Of a DNA stretch of 48,398 bases, positions 35,798 to 44,362 are shown one piece after another (position 1 is the stretch's first letter; every line of letters starts with the position of its first letter). The stretch lies in contig CACDVH010000009.1 in NCBI GenBank assembly GCA_902556205.1, positions 1-48,398 on the forward strand. Direction: 5' to 3'. Source of the stretch: an uncultured Gammaproteobacteria bacterium. GTDB lineage: Bacteria > Pseudomonadota > Gammaproteobacteria > PS1 > Pseudothioglobaceae. A program made the position numbers and the translations under genes. A model generated the notes under the pieces. That model worked only from the letters and a program-made list of their open reading frames with translations. It was not told the DNA's origin and did not search any database.

Positions 35798-36863
35798 TTT
35801 TAAAGTCTTCGTTATTAAATTACTTAATTTAATACTTATTATTTTATACACGGTATTTGTAGTTCTTATTTCATCTGAAATTATTGTTAGAAACTCGTAC
35901 AATTGGATTCCAGAAAATTTAATTGAATATCTTTCACCAGGTGCACAATCTAAAGTTATAAAAGAAAGAGGCCAAATACAAGATGATGACACACCGATAT
36001 ACCATTATCAACCTTTTCAGAAGTTGAATTACTATCCTCATATTAAGATTGACGAAAATGGCTTCAGAAATTCTGTATTCAATCAAAAAGAGGTAGACAC
36101 AATTTTGCTAGGAGATTCTCTCATTTTTGCAAGAGACTCTAAGAATGACTTAGGAGATTTGTTTCGTAGCAAAGGAATATCTTCTTTAAATTTATCTATT
36201 GGTGGTTATTCTCCTCAGCATTATAGAGATACTTATAAAAAATACGTCTTTGAGAAAGATATTAAACATAAAAATGTAATTATTAATATCTTTGTTGGTA
36301 ATGACTTTTCAGATGCTTCCCGATATCCCTGGAAGTTAGAGCCAACGAAGTCAAAAGGAAATAAATATTTTCCCTGGATTATTAATTTAATAATTGGATC
36401 AGTTGAAATATATGGTAAATCCAAATACTATTACATGGATATTGTTGAAAGTATTCACAGAATAACCTTACCATACAAAGAAATAGGAATTAGGTATTTA
36501 TGGTGGACACCTAAACCATCTGAAGAAGAATGGAATAAAACTGAATCAGCTATTAAAGAAATAGTTAGAATGGCTGGTAAAGCAAATTCCAAGGTCACTA
36601 TTGTGATCATTCCATCTCCTGCATCTGTTTATGGATTGAAACTTCATAAGGACTTTTCTCCTCATGTTGAAAGTCACGAAAAAATTGTTAATAGGCTTAG
36701 AAAAACATTTAATCAAATTAATATTATTGATATTAATGACAGACTGGCTGAAGAAATCGAAAAAAAATTTCTTTACTCAGGTGAATCTGATGCACATTTT
36801 AATTCCTATGGAACAGAGTTCTTCTTCAATATCATCAAGTCTGAACTAAATATAGATGGGTAA
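35790..36863 (+). CDS. SGNH/GDSL hydrolase-like membrane-anchored protein
   Basis: I start at ATG 35790, overlapping the carbamoyltransferase stop by eight bases (ATGATTAG), giving 357 residues; the longer frame from 35718 would overlap by 80 bases. An N-terminal membrane anchor spans about residues 8-28 (LLNLILIILYTVFVV). SGNH blocks follow: ILLGDS at 105-110 with the Ser, NIFVGND with Asn171, and the late SDAHFNSYG with Asp-x-x-His type order. The family de-esterifies or transfers acyl groups on carbohydrates and lipids, in the periplasm if the anchor is N-in. It probably modifies the same product as the upstream carbamoyltransferase. The substrate is not known. Confidence 0.75.
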   Translation: MISFKVFVIKLLNLILIILYTVFVVLISSEIIVRNSYNWIPENLIEYLSPGAQSKVIKERGQIQDDDTPIYHYQPFQKLNYYPHIKIDENGFRNSVFNQKEVDTILLGDSLIFARDSKNDLGDLFRSKGISSLNLSIGGYSPQHYRDTYKKYVFEKDIKHKNVIINIFVGNDFSDASRYPWKLEPTKSKGNKYFPWIINLIIGSVEIYGKSKYYYMDIVESIHRITLPYKEIGIRYLWWTPKPSEEEWNKTESAIKEIVRMAGKANSKVTIVIIPSPASVYGLKLHKDFSPHVESHEKIVNRLRKTFNQINIIDINDRLAEEIEKKFLYSGESDAHFNSYGTEFFFNIIKSELNIDG

Positions 36864-36995
36864 AGTCTGATTCTAATATTGTTTTCTTAACCTATTCTTT
36901 ATTTTTCATGGACAGCATTAATCAACAAATCAAATCATATCTTTCCTGTTACTGTATCCTTTATCATATGTATTAATATTCGTTTTACATTTTAA

Positions 36996-37829
36996 ATGAT
37001 TACAAAATGTCTTTTTCCTGCAGCTGGATTCGGCACCCGTTTTTTACCTGCAACAAAAGCAGTTCCAAAAGAAATGCTTCCAATTCTTAATAAACCCCTC
37101 CTACAATATGGTGTGGAAGAGGCTCTTGATGCAGGAATTTATAATATGGCAATAGTCACTGGAAAGGGTAAAAGAGCGATTGAAGATCATTTTGACAATG
37201 TATATGAACTTGAAATGCAACTTCAGGAGTCAAATAAAGAACATTACCTAAAAAAAATCAACCAGATAATTCAAAACTCAACTTTTACATATGTTCGTCA
37301 AAAGAGAATGCTTGGATTGGGAGATGCCATTCTATCGGGAGGAGCTTTAATTGGAAATCATTCTTTTGCAGTGATTCTTGCAGATGATTTTTGTGATGGA
37401 TATGAAAGTGGTGTCATATCTCAACTGGTTGAAGTATATAAAAAATACAAATGCTCTATCGTTGCTATCGAGGAAATTCCATTGAATCAAACTAGTAATT
37501 ATGGAATTATTGAGGGTGATTTAATAGGAAATACTAGAAATACATATCAAGTTACCCAGATGATTGAGAAGCCTGATGAAAAAAAAGCACCTAGTAATCT
37601 TGCAATAATTGGTAGATATATCTTAACTCCTGATATCTTTGAAGTAATTAAAAATACTCAACCAGATAAGAATGGAGAAATACAATTAACAGATGCTTTA
37701 AATTTTCAAGCGAAGCAGGGGAAAGTTATAGCGTTAAAATTTAAAGGATTACGCTTTGATTGTGGAAGTGTTAGGGGCTATTTAAAAGCAACCAACTATC
37801 TTGCAAGAAAAAAAGGATTTGACAGATAA
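36996..37829 (+). CDS. galU: UTP--glucose-1-phosphate uridylyltransferase
   Basis: The 277-residue protein has the GalU nucleotidyltransferase motif FPAAGFGTRFLPATKAVPKEMLPI, then QYGVEEALDAG, IVTGKGKRAIEDHFD, LADDFCDGY, IEKPDEKKAPSNLAIIGRYIL and GLRFDCGSVRGYLKA. It makes UDP-glucose from UTP and glucose 1-phosphate, the precursor for core glucose and UDP-sugars. The gene follows a 132-base gap with no good ribosome site and begins the galU-hldD-hldE-gmhA run. Length and motifs are normal. Confidence 0.95.
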   Translation: MITKCLFPAAGFGTRFLPATKAVPKEMLPILNKPLLQYGVEEALDAGIYNMAIVTGKGKRAIEDHFDNVYELEMQLQESNKEHYLKKINQIIQNSTFTYVRQKRMLGLGDAILSGGALIGNHSFAVILADDFCDGYESGVISQLVEVYKKYKCSIVAIEEIPLNQTSNYGIIEGDLIGNTRNTYQVTQMIEKPDEKKAPSNLAIIGRYILTPDIFEVIKNTQPDKNGEIQLTDALNFQAKQGKVIALKFKGLRFDCGSVRGYLKATNYLARKKGFDR

Positions 37830-37832
37830 GCA

Positions 37833-38837
37833 ATGAATAACCATAACATAGACTTTAATAATAAAACAATTCTTATTACTGGCGGTGCAGGTTTTATAGG
37901 AAGTAACTTGGCGTTTTACCTCCAAGAGATGTTTCCTAAATCAAAAGTTACTATCTTCGATTGTTTTCGAAATAATGAAACCTTTCAAAACGGGAATTTA
38001 AAGAGCTTTGGTCATTATAAAAATTTAACAGGCTTCAAAGGTGATATTGTTTGTGGAAATCTTAATAATAAAGATGATTTAGCTTTACTCAATGACTATA
38101 AATTTGATTTCATTTTTCACCATGCTGCGATTTCAGATACCAGAGTTTATGACCAAGAAATTATAATGAGAACCAATATAAATTCTTTTTATGATTTACT
38201 CTCGATTGCAAAAAAAGATAGATCTGTAATGATTTATGCAAGCTCAGGAGCAACATATGGGAATCTACCTTCACCTCAAACTGTGGGCAATGAGAACCCA
38301 GAAAACCCCTATGGATACAGCAAGCTAATGATGGATCAAATAGCAAGTAATTACGCATTGGAAAATCCAGATTTAAAAATAGTTGGCTTAAGATTTTTTA
38401 ATGTTTATGGTCCTCGAGAATTTTACAAAGCCCACACAGCATCTATGGTTATTCAGCTTGGTCATCAAATTTTAGATGGTAGACCACCTAGGTTATTTGA
38501 AAATTCATCTCAAATATTCCGAGATTTTATTTATGTAGATGACGTTGTTGAAGCTAATATAAAAGCTTGCAAATCAGAAATAAATGGCACATTTAATATT
38601 GGTACAGGTATTCCAAGAAGCTTTCAAGAAGTTGCGGATATCTTGCAACAAGAATTAAACACAAACTTTAGGACAGAATATTTCCCTAACCCATATAATG
38701 GATACCAAATTCATACTCAAGCAGATATCAATGAATCCAATCTTTATTTGGGATTCAGCCCGAATTTTTCTTTAGAGCAAGGTATTAAAGCATACATACC
38801 TGAGATTAAATCCCTTCATGGATTTGAAAGTTTATGA
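37833..38837 (+). CDS. hldD: ADP-L-glycero-D-manno-heptose-6-epimerase
   Basis: This 334-residue SDR has ITGGAGFIGSNLAFYL (NAD site), FRNNETFQNGNLKSFG, HHAAISDTRVYDQ, the catalytic pair in YGYSKLMMD, LRFFNVYGPREF and ASMVIQLGHQILDG. It converts the D-glycero form of ADP-heptose to the L-glycero form for LPS core. The pattern resembles HldD from Campylobacterota more than enteric HldD. It starts three bases after galU stop and overlaps hldE by four (ATGA), so the genes are coupled. The assignment is firm from motifs and context. Confidence 0.92.
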   Translation: MNNHNIDFNNKTILITGGAGFIGSNLAFYLQEMFPKSKVTIFDCFRNNETFQNGNLKSFGHYKNLTGFKGDIVCGNLNNKDDLALLNDYKFDFIFHHAAISDTRVYDQEIIMRTNINSFYDLLSIAKKDRSVMIYASSGATYGNLPSPQTVGNENPENPYGYSKLMMDQIASNYALENPDLKIVGLRFFNVYGPREFYKAHTASMVIQLGHQILDGRPPRLFENSSQIFRDFIYVDDVVEANIKACKSEINGTFNIGTGIPRSFQEVADILQQELNTNFRTEYFPNPYNGYQIHTQADINESNLYLGFSPNFSLEQGIKAYIPEIKSLHGFESL

Positions 38838-40270
38838 TTTCTTTAAAAAAGCTTAATCCTAAGATTTTAGTAATTGGCGATCTAATGATTGATCACTATC
38901 TCTGGGGCTCATGTGAACGCATATCTCCTGAGGCACCGGTACAAGTAATTAATGTTGGGGATGAAAGCACCTTACTTGGTGGTGCAGGAAACGTATTAAA
39001 TAACCTATCAGCATTAGGTGCTGAAGTTGATATTATTAGCGTAATTGGAACCTGTAAAGTATCTGAAGAACTTAAAAATTTACTATCATTAATTAATGTC
39101 GATACTAGTTACCTAATTACACAAAAAAATCGACTCACAAGCAAAAAAAGTAGAGTGATTGCCTCCCAGCAGCAAGTAGTTCGTTTCGACCGGGAGGACA
39201 CTCAAGAAATTAATTTACAATCCCAAACTGCCATCATTGAAATCTTCAAGAAAGTTGTCAATAATTATGATGTTATTCTTCTTTCTGATTATGGCAAAGG
39301 TTTGTTAACTTTCAATCTCACTCAATCATTAATTAAAATTGCCAACGAAAATAAAAAAAAGCTGTTAGTTGACCCAAAAGGATTAAATTACTCAAAATAT
39401 AAAGGCGCTTACCTATTGACTCCTAATAAAAAAGAAGCCTGTGAAGCAACAAAAATTTCAATTAGTGATAATAATAGTCTTACTAAGGCCTTAAAATCAC
39501 TTAAAGATAAATGTGGTTTATCTTATTCACTGATAACATTAAGTGAAGAAGGTGTTGCAATTTTTGATCATGAGCTAAGGATTCATCCTACTGCTGCTAG
39601 AGAGATATATGATGTTACAGGCGCAGGTGATACTGTTCTTGCATCTCTAGGTTTTGCATTGTCATCAAATAATGATATTGATGAAGCAGTTAAGTTTGCC
39701 AACCTCGCTTCAGGTGTTGTAATTGGAAAAATTGGCTCAGCTACTGCAACACTTAATGAAATAATTGAATATGAGTCAAGTCTTAACAAATCAAATAGCT
39801 TCGAACACATTAAAACTTGGGATGATATCTCCTCGATTGTGCTTGAATTAAAAAATAAAAATAAAAAAACAGTATTTACTAATGGATGTTTTGACATCCT
39901 TCATATTGGACATATAAAATACTTAGAAAAAGCCAAAAGCTTTGGAGACGTATTAATCCTTGGATTAAACTCAGATAGTTCAGTTCAAAAACTCAAAGGT
40001 AAAAATCGCCCAATTAATAATGAAGTTGATCGTGCATATCTACTTGCATCAATTGAAGTTGTTGATTATGTAGTAATTTTTGAACAAGATACACCTCTTG
40101 ATTTAATTGAATTAATTCAACCTGATGTCCTGGTTAAAGGGGGTGATTATAAAGACAAGGAAGTTGTTGGACAAAATATCGCTAAAGAATTTAAAGTAGT
40201 AGAATTTTTTGATGGAAAAAGTACTACAAAGACAATTAAGAGAATACAAAAAAATGAAAGAGATAATTAA
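38834..40270 (+). CDS. hldE: Bifunctional heptose 7-phosphate kinase / ADP-heptose synthase
   Basis: The 478-residue protein is full length and two-domain. The N-terminal ribokinase-like kinase (about 1-320) has GDLMIDHYLWGSCERISPEAPV, LGGAGNVLNNL, LLSDYGKGL and the catalytic VTGAGDTVLA. The C-terminal nucleotidyltransferase (about 340-478) has FTNGCFDILHIGHIKYL with HxGH, and a late DGKSTTKTIKRIQ. It phosphorylates heptose 7-phosphate and, after GmhB acts, joins it to ADP. Betaproteobacteria often split this into two genes; here it is fused. It overlaps gmhA by 17 bases. GmhB is not visible. Confidence 0.95.
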   Translation: MISLKKLNPKILVIGDLMIDHYLWGSCERISPEAPVQVINVGDESTLLGGAGNVLNNLSALGAEVDIISVIGTCKVSEELKNLLSLINVDTSYLITQKNRLTSKKSRVIASQQQVVRFDREDTQEINLQSQTAIIEIFKKVVNNYDVILLSDYGKGLLTFNLTQSLIKIANENKKKLLVDPKGLNYSKYKGAYLLTPNKKEACEATKISISDNNSLTKALKSLKDKCGLSYSLITLSEEGVAIFDHELRIHPTAAREIYDVTGAGDTVLASLGFALSSNNDIDEAVKFANLASGVVIGKIGSATATLNEIIEYESSLNKSNSFEHIKTWDDISSIVLELKNKNKKTVFTNGCFDILHIGHIKYLEKAKSFGDVLILGLNSDSSVQKLKGKNRPINNEVDRAYLLASIEVVDYVVIFEQDTPLDLIELIQPDVLVKGGDYKDKEVVGQNIAKEFKVVEFFDGKSTTKTIKRIQKNERDN

Positions 40271-40820
40271 TAATGAATTTAATGATCATAAGAGGGTTAT
40301 AAATTTACTTCATAATCTAACTGATGATATAGCCTCTTCAGCTCAATTATGTATAGACTCCCTTTATAAAGGAGGAAAAATTTTACTTTTTGGTAATGGA
40401 GGAAGTGCAGCTGATGCTCAACATATCGCAGCTGAGCTTGTGGGTAGATTCAAAGCCGATCGAAAAGGATTATCTGCTATTGCATTAACTACTGACACAT
40501 CCTCTATTACATCAATTAGTAATGACTTTGGCTTTAAGCATGTATTTGATCGCCAAGTTCAAGCTCTAGCCAAATCTGGTGATGTAGTAATTGGAATTAG
40601 CACAAGTGGGAAAAGTGTTAATGTTATTAGTGCTCTTGAATTGGCTTCTAAATTAAACTGCCATACGATTGGTCTTAGCGGAAACAATGGTGGAGATATG
40701 AATTCAATTTGCGATATTAATATAATTGCACCTTCCGAAAATACTCCAAGAATTCAAGAGATGCATATCCTTATTGGGCATATAATTTGCCTCCTAATTG
40801 AAGAAAAATTAAAAACCTAA
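40254..40820 (+). CDS. gmhA: Sedoheptulose 7-phosphate isomerase
   Basis: I start at ATG 40254, within the hldE end, giving 188 residues; the longer frame from 40209 adds a stretch shared with hldE and is unlikely. The protein has the SIS fold with LFGNGGSAADAQHIAAEL, DRKGLSAIALTTDTS, GISTSGKSVNVI, GLSGNNGGDM and IQEMHILIGHII, all typical of GmhA. It turns sedoheptulose 7-phosphate to heptose 7-phosphate, the first step of ADP-heptose synthesis. It ends tail to tail with waaF, sharing stop-codon bases. Confidence 0.95.
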   Translation: MKEIINNEFNDHKRVINLLHNLTDDIASSAQLCIDSLYKGGKILLFGNGGSAADAQHIAAELVGRFKADRKGLSAIALTTDTSSITSISNDFGFKHVFDRQVQALAKSGDVVIGISTSGKSVNVISALELASKLNCHTIGLSGNNGGDMNSICDINIIAPSENTPRIQEMHILIGHIICLLIEEKLKT

Positions 40821-40829
40821 TTTAATTTT
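40805..40829. terminator. Possible bidirectional terminator at gmhA/waaF junction
   Basis: AAAATTAAA at 40805-40813 pairs with TTTAATTTT at 40821-40829 around a seven-base loop that holds both overlapping stop codons. The stem is nine bases but all A-T, so it is thermodynamically weak. It sits exactly where two opposing operons meet, and each strand reads into a T-rich end. No G-C pair supports it, so it may be chance. Confidence 0.3.
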
Positions 40830-41749
40830 AATGCTTTAATTGCCTCAATAACTTCTGAAGACTCAACTAGCTTCATGCAATTGTGATGACCTAAAGGACA
40901 AGATCTCCTCATACAAGGCTGACATTCTAAATTTTTTTTTACAACCAAACTTTTTTCATTTAACCATTGTGCAGTTTCGTTATCCTTGGTGGGACCAAAA
41001 ATTGCGACAGTTGGTATTTGAAATGCGGCTGCAAGGTGCATTGGTCCGCTATCTCCAGTGATTAATAAATCAAGATTATTAATTTGACTCACCAACTCAT
41101 CTATAGTGGTTTTATTTGCCAAATTTTGAAAATTAGTAACACCTTCAATAATTAGACTTTTTTCAATATCTGTAGCGATCTCTTTTTCACCATCCCCACC
41201 CAGAATAACTATATCGTAATTAATGGATAATTCTCTAGCAACCTCAGCAAACTTCTCAGGATACCATCTTTTTGCACTTCCGTATGAAGCCCCAGGATTT
41301 ATTCCCAATACCTTAATATTTGAGTTTTTAGTTTTAGCTCTAGAATACAAAGTTAATTTAGCTGGTCTAGTGCCTATATTTAGAATTGTGTTAATAAATT
41401 GATTGTATTTTTCTACCTGATGACCATCTGTATATATTTTTTTATTGAATTGATGTTTTTTTTCAGATGATATCAAAAATTTTAGAATTTTAGAACGCCA
41501 TGAACCTCTAAATGAGATAAATAGATTGAAATTTCCTAAATGTTTTGTTGTTTTATAAAAATTAGAAAAATTTTTTTCCAATACAAATGATTTCGTAACT
41601 TTTGGATGATGCCTCAGAAGTTGGATTGAGGTTGCTGAACCAATTAAAGTAACTTCAACATTTTTATAATAATTAACAAGATTTTCAATCGCAGGAGTTG
41701 CCATTGCAGAATCACCAAGCCATGATGGAAGCTCAATTAGAATTTTCAT
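40817..41749 (-). CDS. waaF: ADP-heptose--LPS heptosyltransferase (GT9, WaaF-like)
   Basis: The 310-residue protein starts MKILIELPSWLGDSAMATPA, the GT9 N-terminal motif, then INPGASYGSAKRWYPEKFAEVA, GITGDSGPMHLAAAF-like LLITGDSGPMHLAAA, IFGPT and the C-terminal Cys-rich ECQPCMRRSCPLGHHNCM. It adds the second heptose to the inner core from ADP-heptose in the cytoplasm. It is divergent from nothing: its stop overlaps gmhA by four bases on the opposite strand. The GT2 upstream shares one base (TGATG). WaaF versus WaaC is decided by overall likeness (MxxATPA, KRW) and context. Confidence 0.87.
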   Translation of the reverse strand: MKILIELPSWLGDSAMATPAIENLVNYYKNVEVTLIGSATSIQLLRHHPKVTKSFVLEKNFSNFYKTTKHLGNFNLFISFRGSWRSKILKFLISSEKKHQFNKKIYTDGHQVEKYNQFINTILNIGTRPAKLTLYSRAKTKNSNIKVLGINPGASYGSAKRWYPEKFAEVARELSINYDIVILGGDGEKEIATDIEKSLIIEGVTNFQNLANKTTIDELVSQINNLDLLITGDSGPMHLAAAFQIPTVAIFGPTKDNETAQWLNEKSLVVKKNLECQPCMRRSCPLGHHNCMKLVESSEVIEAIKALKLN

Positions 41750-42606
41750 CAGACTAACTTATAGTGTTTTTTGCTTAAATCAATACCAAAAAGTTTTTCA
41801 ATTTTTATCATTGCTTGATGTTTTTTTTGTTTTGTCGTTGGTACAAAATTAGAGTCTACTTGATACAACTCTATATCATCACTTAACCAATGTTTGATAA
41901 TTTTTGGATGCGTGCCTTTAAACTTTTCGAAGATAGATTGATCCATTTGGGTATAGTCAATTTTTATGTGTTCTTTGCCCCAATATTTTTGTACTTTTTT
42001 ACTTTTTAAATTCATCTGATTTTGACTTCGAGCCCAACCATAGTGATAACAGCACACTCCAGTATGTTTTGCTTTAGGGTATCGACCTTTTTTATTGGAA
42101 TCCAAAACCAACCAAAAGAGCCCATCTGGTGCATAAGATCTGACTGAATTTTTTATAATTCTTGCTTCTGATCGATACCAACCTGGCGAATTAAGAATGG
42201 TATTTGTATTTCCATAAAAATGATAAAAGTCAAAAATAAGCGCCTCAACATTTGGATCATGTAAATGCATTTCCATTGACTTTCTAATTTGCTTTAAATC
42301 ATTTTCATGATAAATTTCATCTCCTTCAATATAGAACGACCAATCACCTGTGCAGTTAAACTGTGCAATCATCTTTTGTTGTCCATAGACATATCCTTTG
42401 TTTTGCATAGAGTCACTCCAAAATGATTCGATAATTCGAATTTTTGGACTTTCAATTGATTTAATCATTAACAAAGTGTCATCTTCGCTATAGCCAACAT
42501 TTATTACAAACTCATCAACAATATCAAGAATTGATTGAATGGATTCAAGAAATGGATAACCTAAAATTTGCCCATTCTTAATAAAAGTAAATGCACTAAT
42601 TTTCAT
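41749..42606 (-). CDS. Family 2-like glycosyltransferase
   Basis: The 285-residue protein begins MKISAFTFIKNGQILGYPFLES with IVDEFVINVGYSEDDT. Its metal site appears as SFYIEGDEIYHE (GDE in place of DxD), followed by a conserved HTGVCCYHYGWAR. Such short GT2 proteins occur in LPS core clusters. It likely adds a sugar to the core oligosaccharide. It lies between the other GT2 and waaF. The donor and acceptor are unknown; the DxD substitution is worth checking but occurs in this subfamily as far as I can recall. Confidence 0.75.
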   Translation of the reverse strand: MKISAFTFIKNGQILGYPFLESIQSILDIVDEFVINVGYSEDDTLLMIKSIESPKIRIIESFWSDSMQNKGYVYGQQKMIAQFNCTGDWSFYIEGDEIYHENDLKQIRKSMEMHLHDPNVEALIFDFYHFYGNTNTILNSPGWYRSEARIIKNSVRSYAPDGLFWLVLDSNKKGRYPKAKHTGVCCYHYGWARSQNQMNLKSKKVQKYWGKEHIKIDYTQMDQSIFEKFKGTHPKIIKHWLSDDIELYQVDSNFVPTTKQKKHQAMIKIEKLFGIDLSKKHYKLV

Positions 42607-42627
42607 TTTTCTTCAAAAGGCAAGTAA

Positions 42628-43416
42628 TCATTTTAAGTAGCTATCAATTCCACAATTACACCATATAGATTTTTTGAAAATTGTTTCATTTAGAATTTCA
42701 TCATTAGTCGAATTATGCGACCGCTCCTTATGAAAAAGGTGATACTGTATTCCAGAAAACTTAATATGTTGTTTTTTTACTCCATTATTAATAAGGCGTT
42801 GAACAAATTCACTATCTTCTCTTCCCCAAGTTGTAATTTTTTCATTAAATCCATTCACTGACAATATATCTTCCTTAAAAACTGAATAATTACAACCACG
42901 TATTCTATTAATACTTTGATTTTTAAAATAACTAATTATCTTTGAAAAAAATGGAATTCGTAACATATTGATTTTATTTTTTGAATCATTTGAAAAAAAT
43001 AGAGGCTTTTTAAATTTATTTTTTCTAAGAATATCTTTTGTTAAGTTTAATTGCAACAAAACCCTACTTCCCTGAATATAAACCTTTTTTTTTGCAAATC
43101 GTAAATGATCTTTCACAAAGTCACTGTGAAGCACAGTATCACCATCAATCATAATTATGTACTCATAATTTGATCTGGCAATTGCACGATTACGTGAGTG
43201 TGGAATTCTACATCCTATATCTTGCTGCCAAGAATGAATTACCGGTACTGAGGAAGATTTGGCAAAACTCTCAACCACCATAGCGGTAGAAATATCACTT
43301 CCATCATCAGCAATAATAATTTCATTTGGCCTAACTGACTGAGAAAGTGCACTTTGAATAACAATTTTCAGAGCTTCGGGCCAGTTATAGGTGCAAATAA
43401 TAAGACTACAGTTCAT
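42628..43416 (-). CDS. Family 2 glycosyltransferase with C-terminal GT7-like domain
   Basis: This 262-residue enzyme has a GT-A start LIICTYNWPEAL, IIADDGSDIST and MIDGDTVLH, with the DGD metal site, then RGCNYSVFKEDI and WGREDSEFVQRLIN. That last motif is the Glyco_transf_7C-like region that follows the acceptor. The pattern is common in beta-linked GlcNAc or galactosyl transferases of LPS/capsule loci. It is transcribed with the next GT2 and waaF (21-base gap) and divergent from the WaaE-like gene, so it probably extends the core. The sugar is not readable. Confidence 0.82.
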   Translation of the reverse strand: MNCSLIICTYNWPEALKIVIQSALSQSVRPNEIIIADDGSDISTAMVVESFAKSSSVPVIHSWQQDIGCRIPHSRNRAIARSNYEYIIMIDGDTVLHSDFVKDHLRFAKKKVYIQGSRVLLQLNLTKDILRKNKFKKPLFFSNDSKNKINMLRIPFFSKIISYFKNQSINRIRGCNYSVFKEDILSVNGFNEKITTWGREDSEFVQRLINNGVKKQHIKFSGIQYHLFHKERSHNSTNDEILNETIFKKSIWCNCGIDSYLK

Positions 43417-43573
43417 AAAAAATTAGCATTAATATAAAAATAATTATACATTCAGATGATTTATTATATCTTTTGAGTGACTAAGTATATTTGGCAAATT
43501 AAAGAATTAAATTCTGTAACATTTATGACTAATATTTATAGTTTTTAAATTTAATATTTCAATACTTTTGAGT
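43417..43573. promoter_or_regulatory. Divergent promoter region between GT2 and WaaE-like genes
   Basis: This 157-base AT-rich gap must contain promoters for the minus-strand GT2-GT2-waaF run and the plus-strand WaaE-like/manC pair. I see TTGGCA with a loosely placed TAACAT about 20 bases later on the plus strand, but spacing is poor. No repeat or clear operator was found. Confidence 0.35.
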
Positions 43574-44362
43574 ATGAAGATAACTGCTTACATTATTGCC
43601 TTTAATGAGGTTGAAAAAATCAGGGACTGTATAAATAGTGTCTTGTGGGCTGATGAGATTATAGTTGCAGATTCCAATAGTACTGATGGAACAACTGAAA
43701 TAGCAAAGGAACTTGGCGCAAAGGTAGTGCATATCTCTTTCAATGGCTATGGTGCTCTAAGAAATAAAGCAGTTGAACATTGCTCTGGTGATTGGATTTT
43801 TAGTATTGATTCAGATGAAAGGTGTACAGTTGAGGTTCGTGATGAAATTATTAATCTTATTGATAATGCACCTTTTGACATTTATCATATACCCAGAAAA
43901 AATTTTTTTATGGGCCGCTGGATAAATTTTTCAGGCTGGTTTCCGAATTTTAGACAACCTCAACTTTTTAAAAATGGAAAAATGAGTTATACCGAAGAAC
44001 CAGTTCACGAAGGGTTTATTAATAATAGCGACAAGGAAATTGGAACTTTAAATAATTTCATTTGGCAATTTCCTTTTAAAAATACTGAAGAAATAATTTA
44101 TAAAACTAATCGATATTCAACTCTAGGTGTTTTAAAACTTGAAGAAAAAGGAATAAAAGGTAGTATTTTTAAGGCTTTCCTACATGGTTTTTGGTCTTTT
44201 TTGAAACACTATATTTTCAAACTCGGATTTTTAGATGGTGGACCCGGATTTGTAATTGCTTTTGGTAATTTTGAAGGTACTTTTTACCGTTATATTAAAC
44301 TAACTGAAAAACAATCTAAATGGAAAGTACCAAGCGTTAAGCCTATTCATAAAAATAAATAA
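43574..44362 (+). CDS. waaE: LPS core glucosyltransferase, GT2 (WaaE/KdtX-like)
   Basis: I start at ATG 43574 (262 residues); a TTG two codons earlier is possible. The protein has ITAYIIAFNEVEKIRDCINSV-type start, EIIVADSNSTDGT, AKVVHISFNGYGALRNKA and FSIDSDERC with the DSDE metal site, then the family's FFMGRWINFSGWFPNFRQPQLF and EPVHEGF. This matches WaaE/KdtX beta-1,4-glucosyltransferases that add glucose to heptose I. Its stop overlaps the ATG of manC by one base. The exact acceptor may differ in this species. Confidence 0.78.
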   Translation: MKITAYIIAFNEVEKIRDCINSVLWADEIIVADSNSTDGTTEIAKELGAKVVHISFNGYGALRNKAVEHCSGDWIFSIDSDERCTVEVRDEIINLIDNAPFDIYHIPRKNFFMGRWINFSGWFPNFRQPQLFKNGKMSYTEEPVHEGFINNSDKEIGTLNNFIWQFPFKNTEEIIYKTNRYSTLGVLKLEEKGIKGSIFKAFLHGFWSFLKHYIFKLGFLDGGPGFVIAFGNFEGTFYRYIKLTEKQSKWKVPSVKPIHKNK

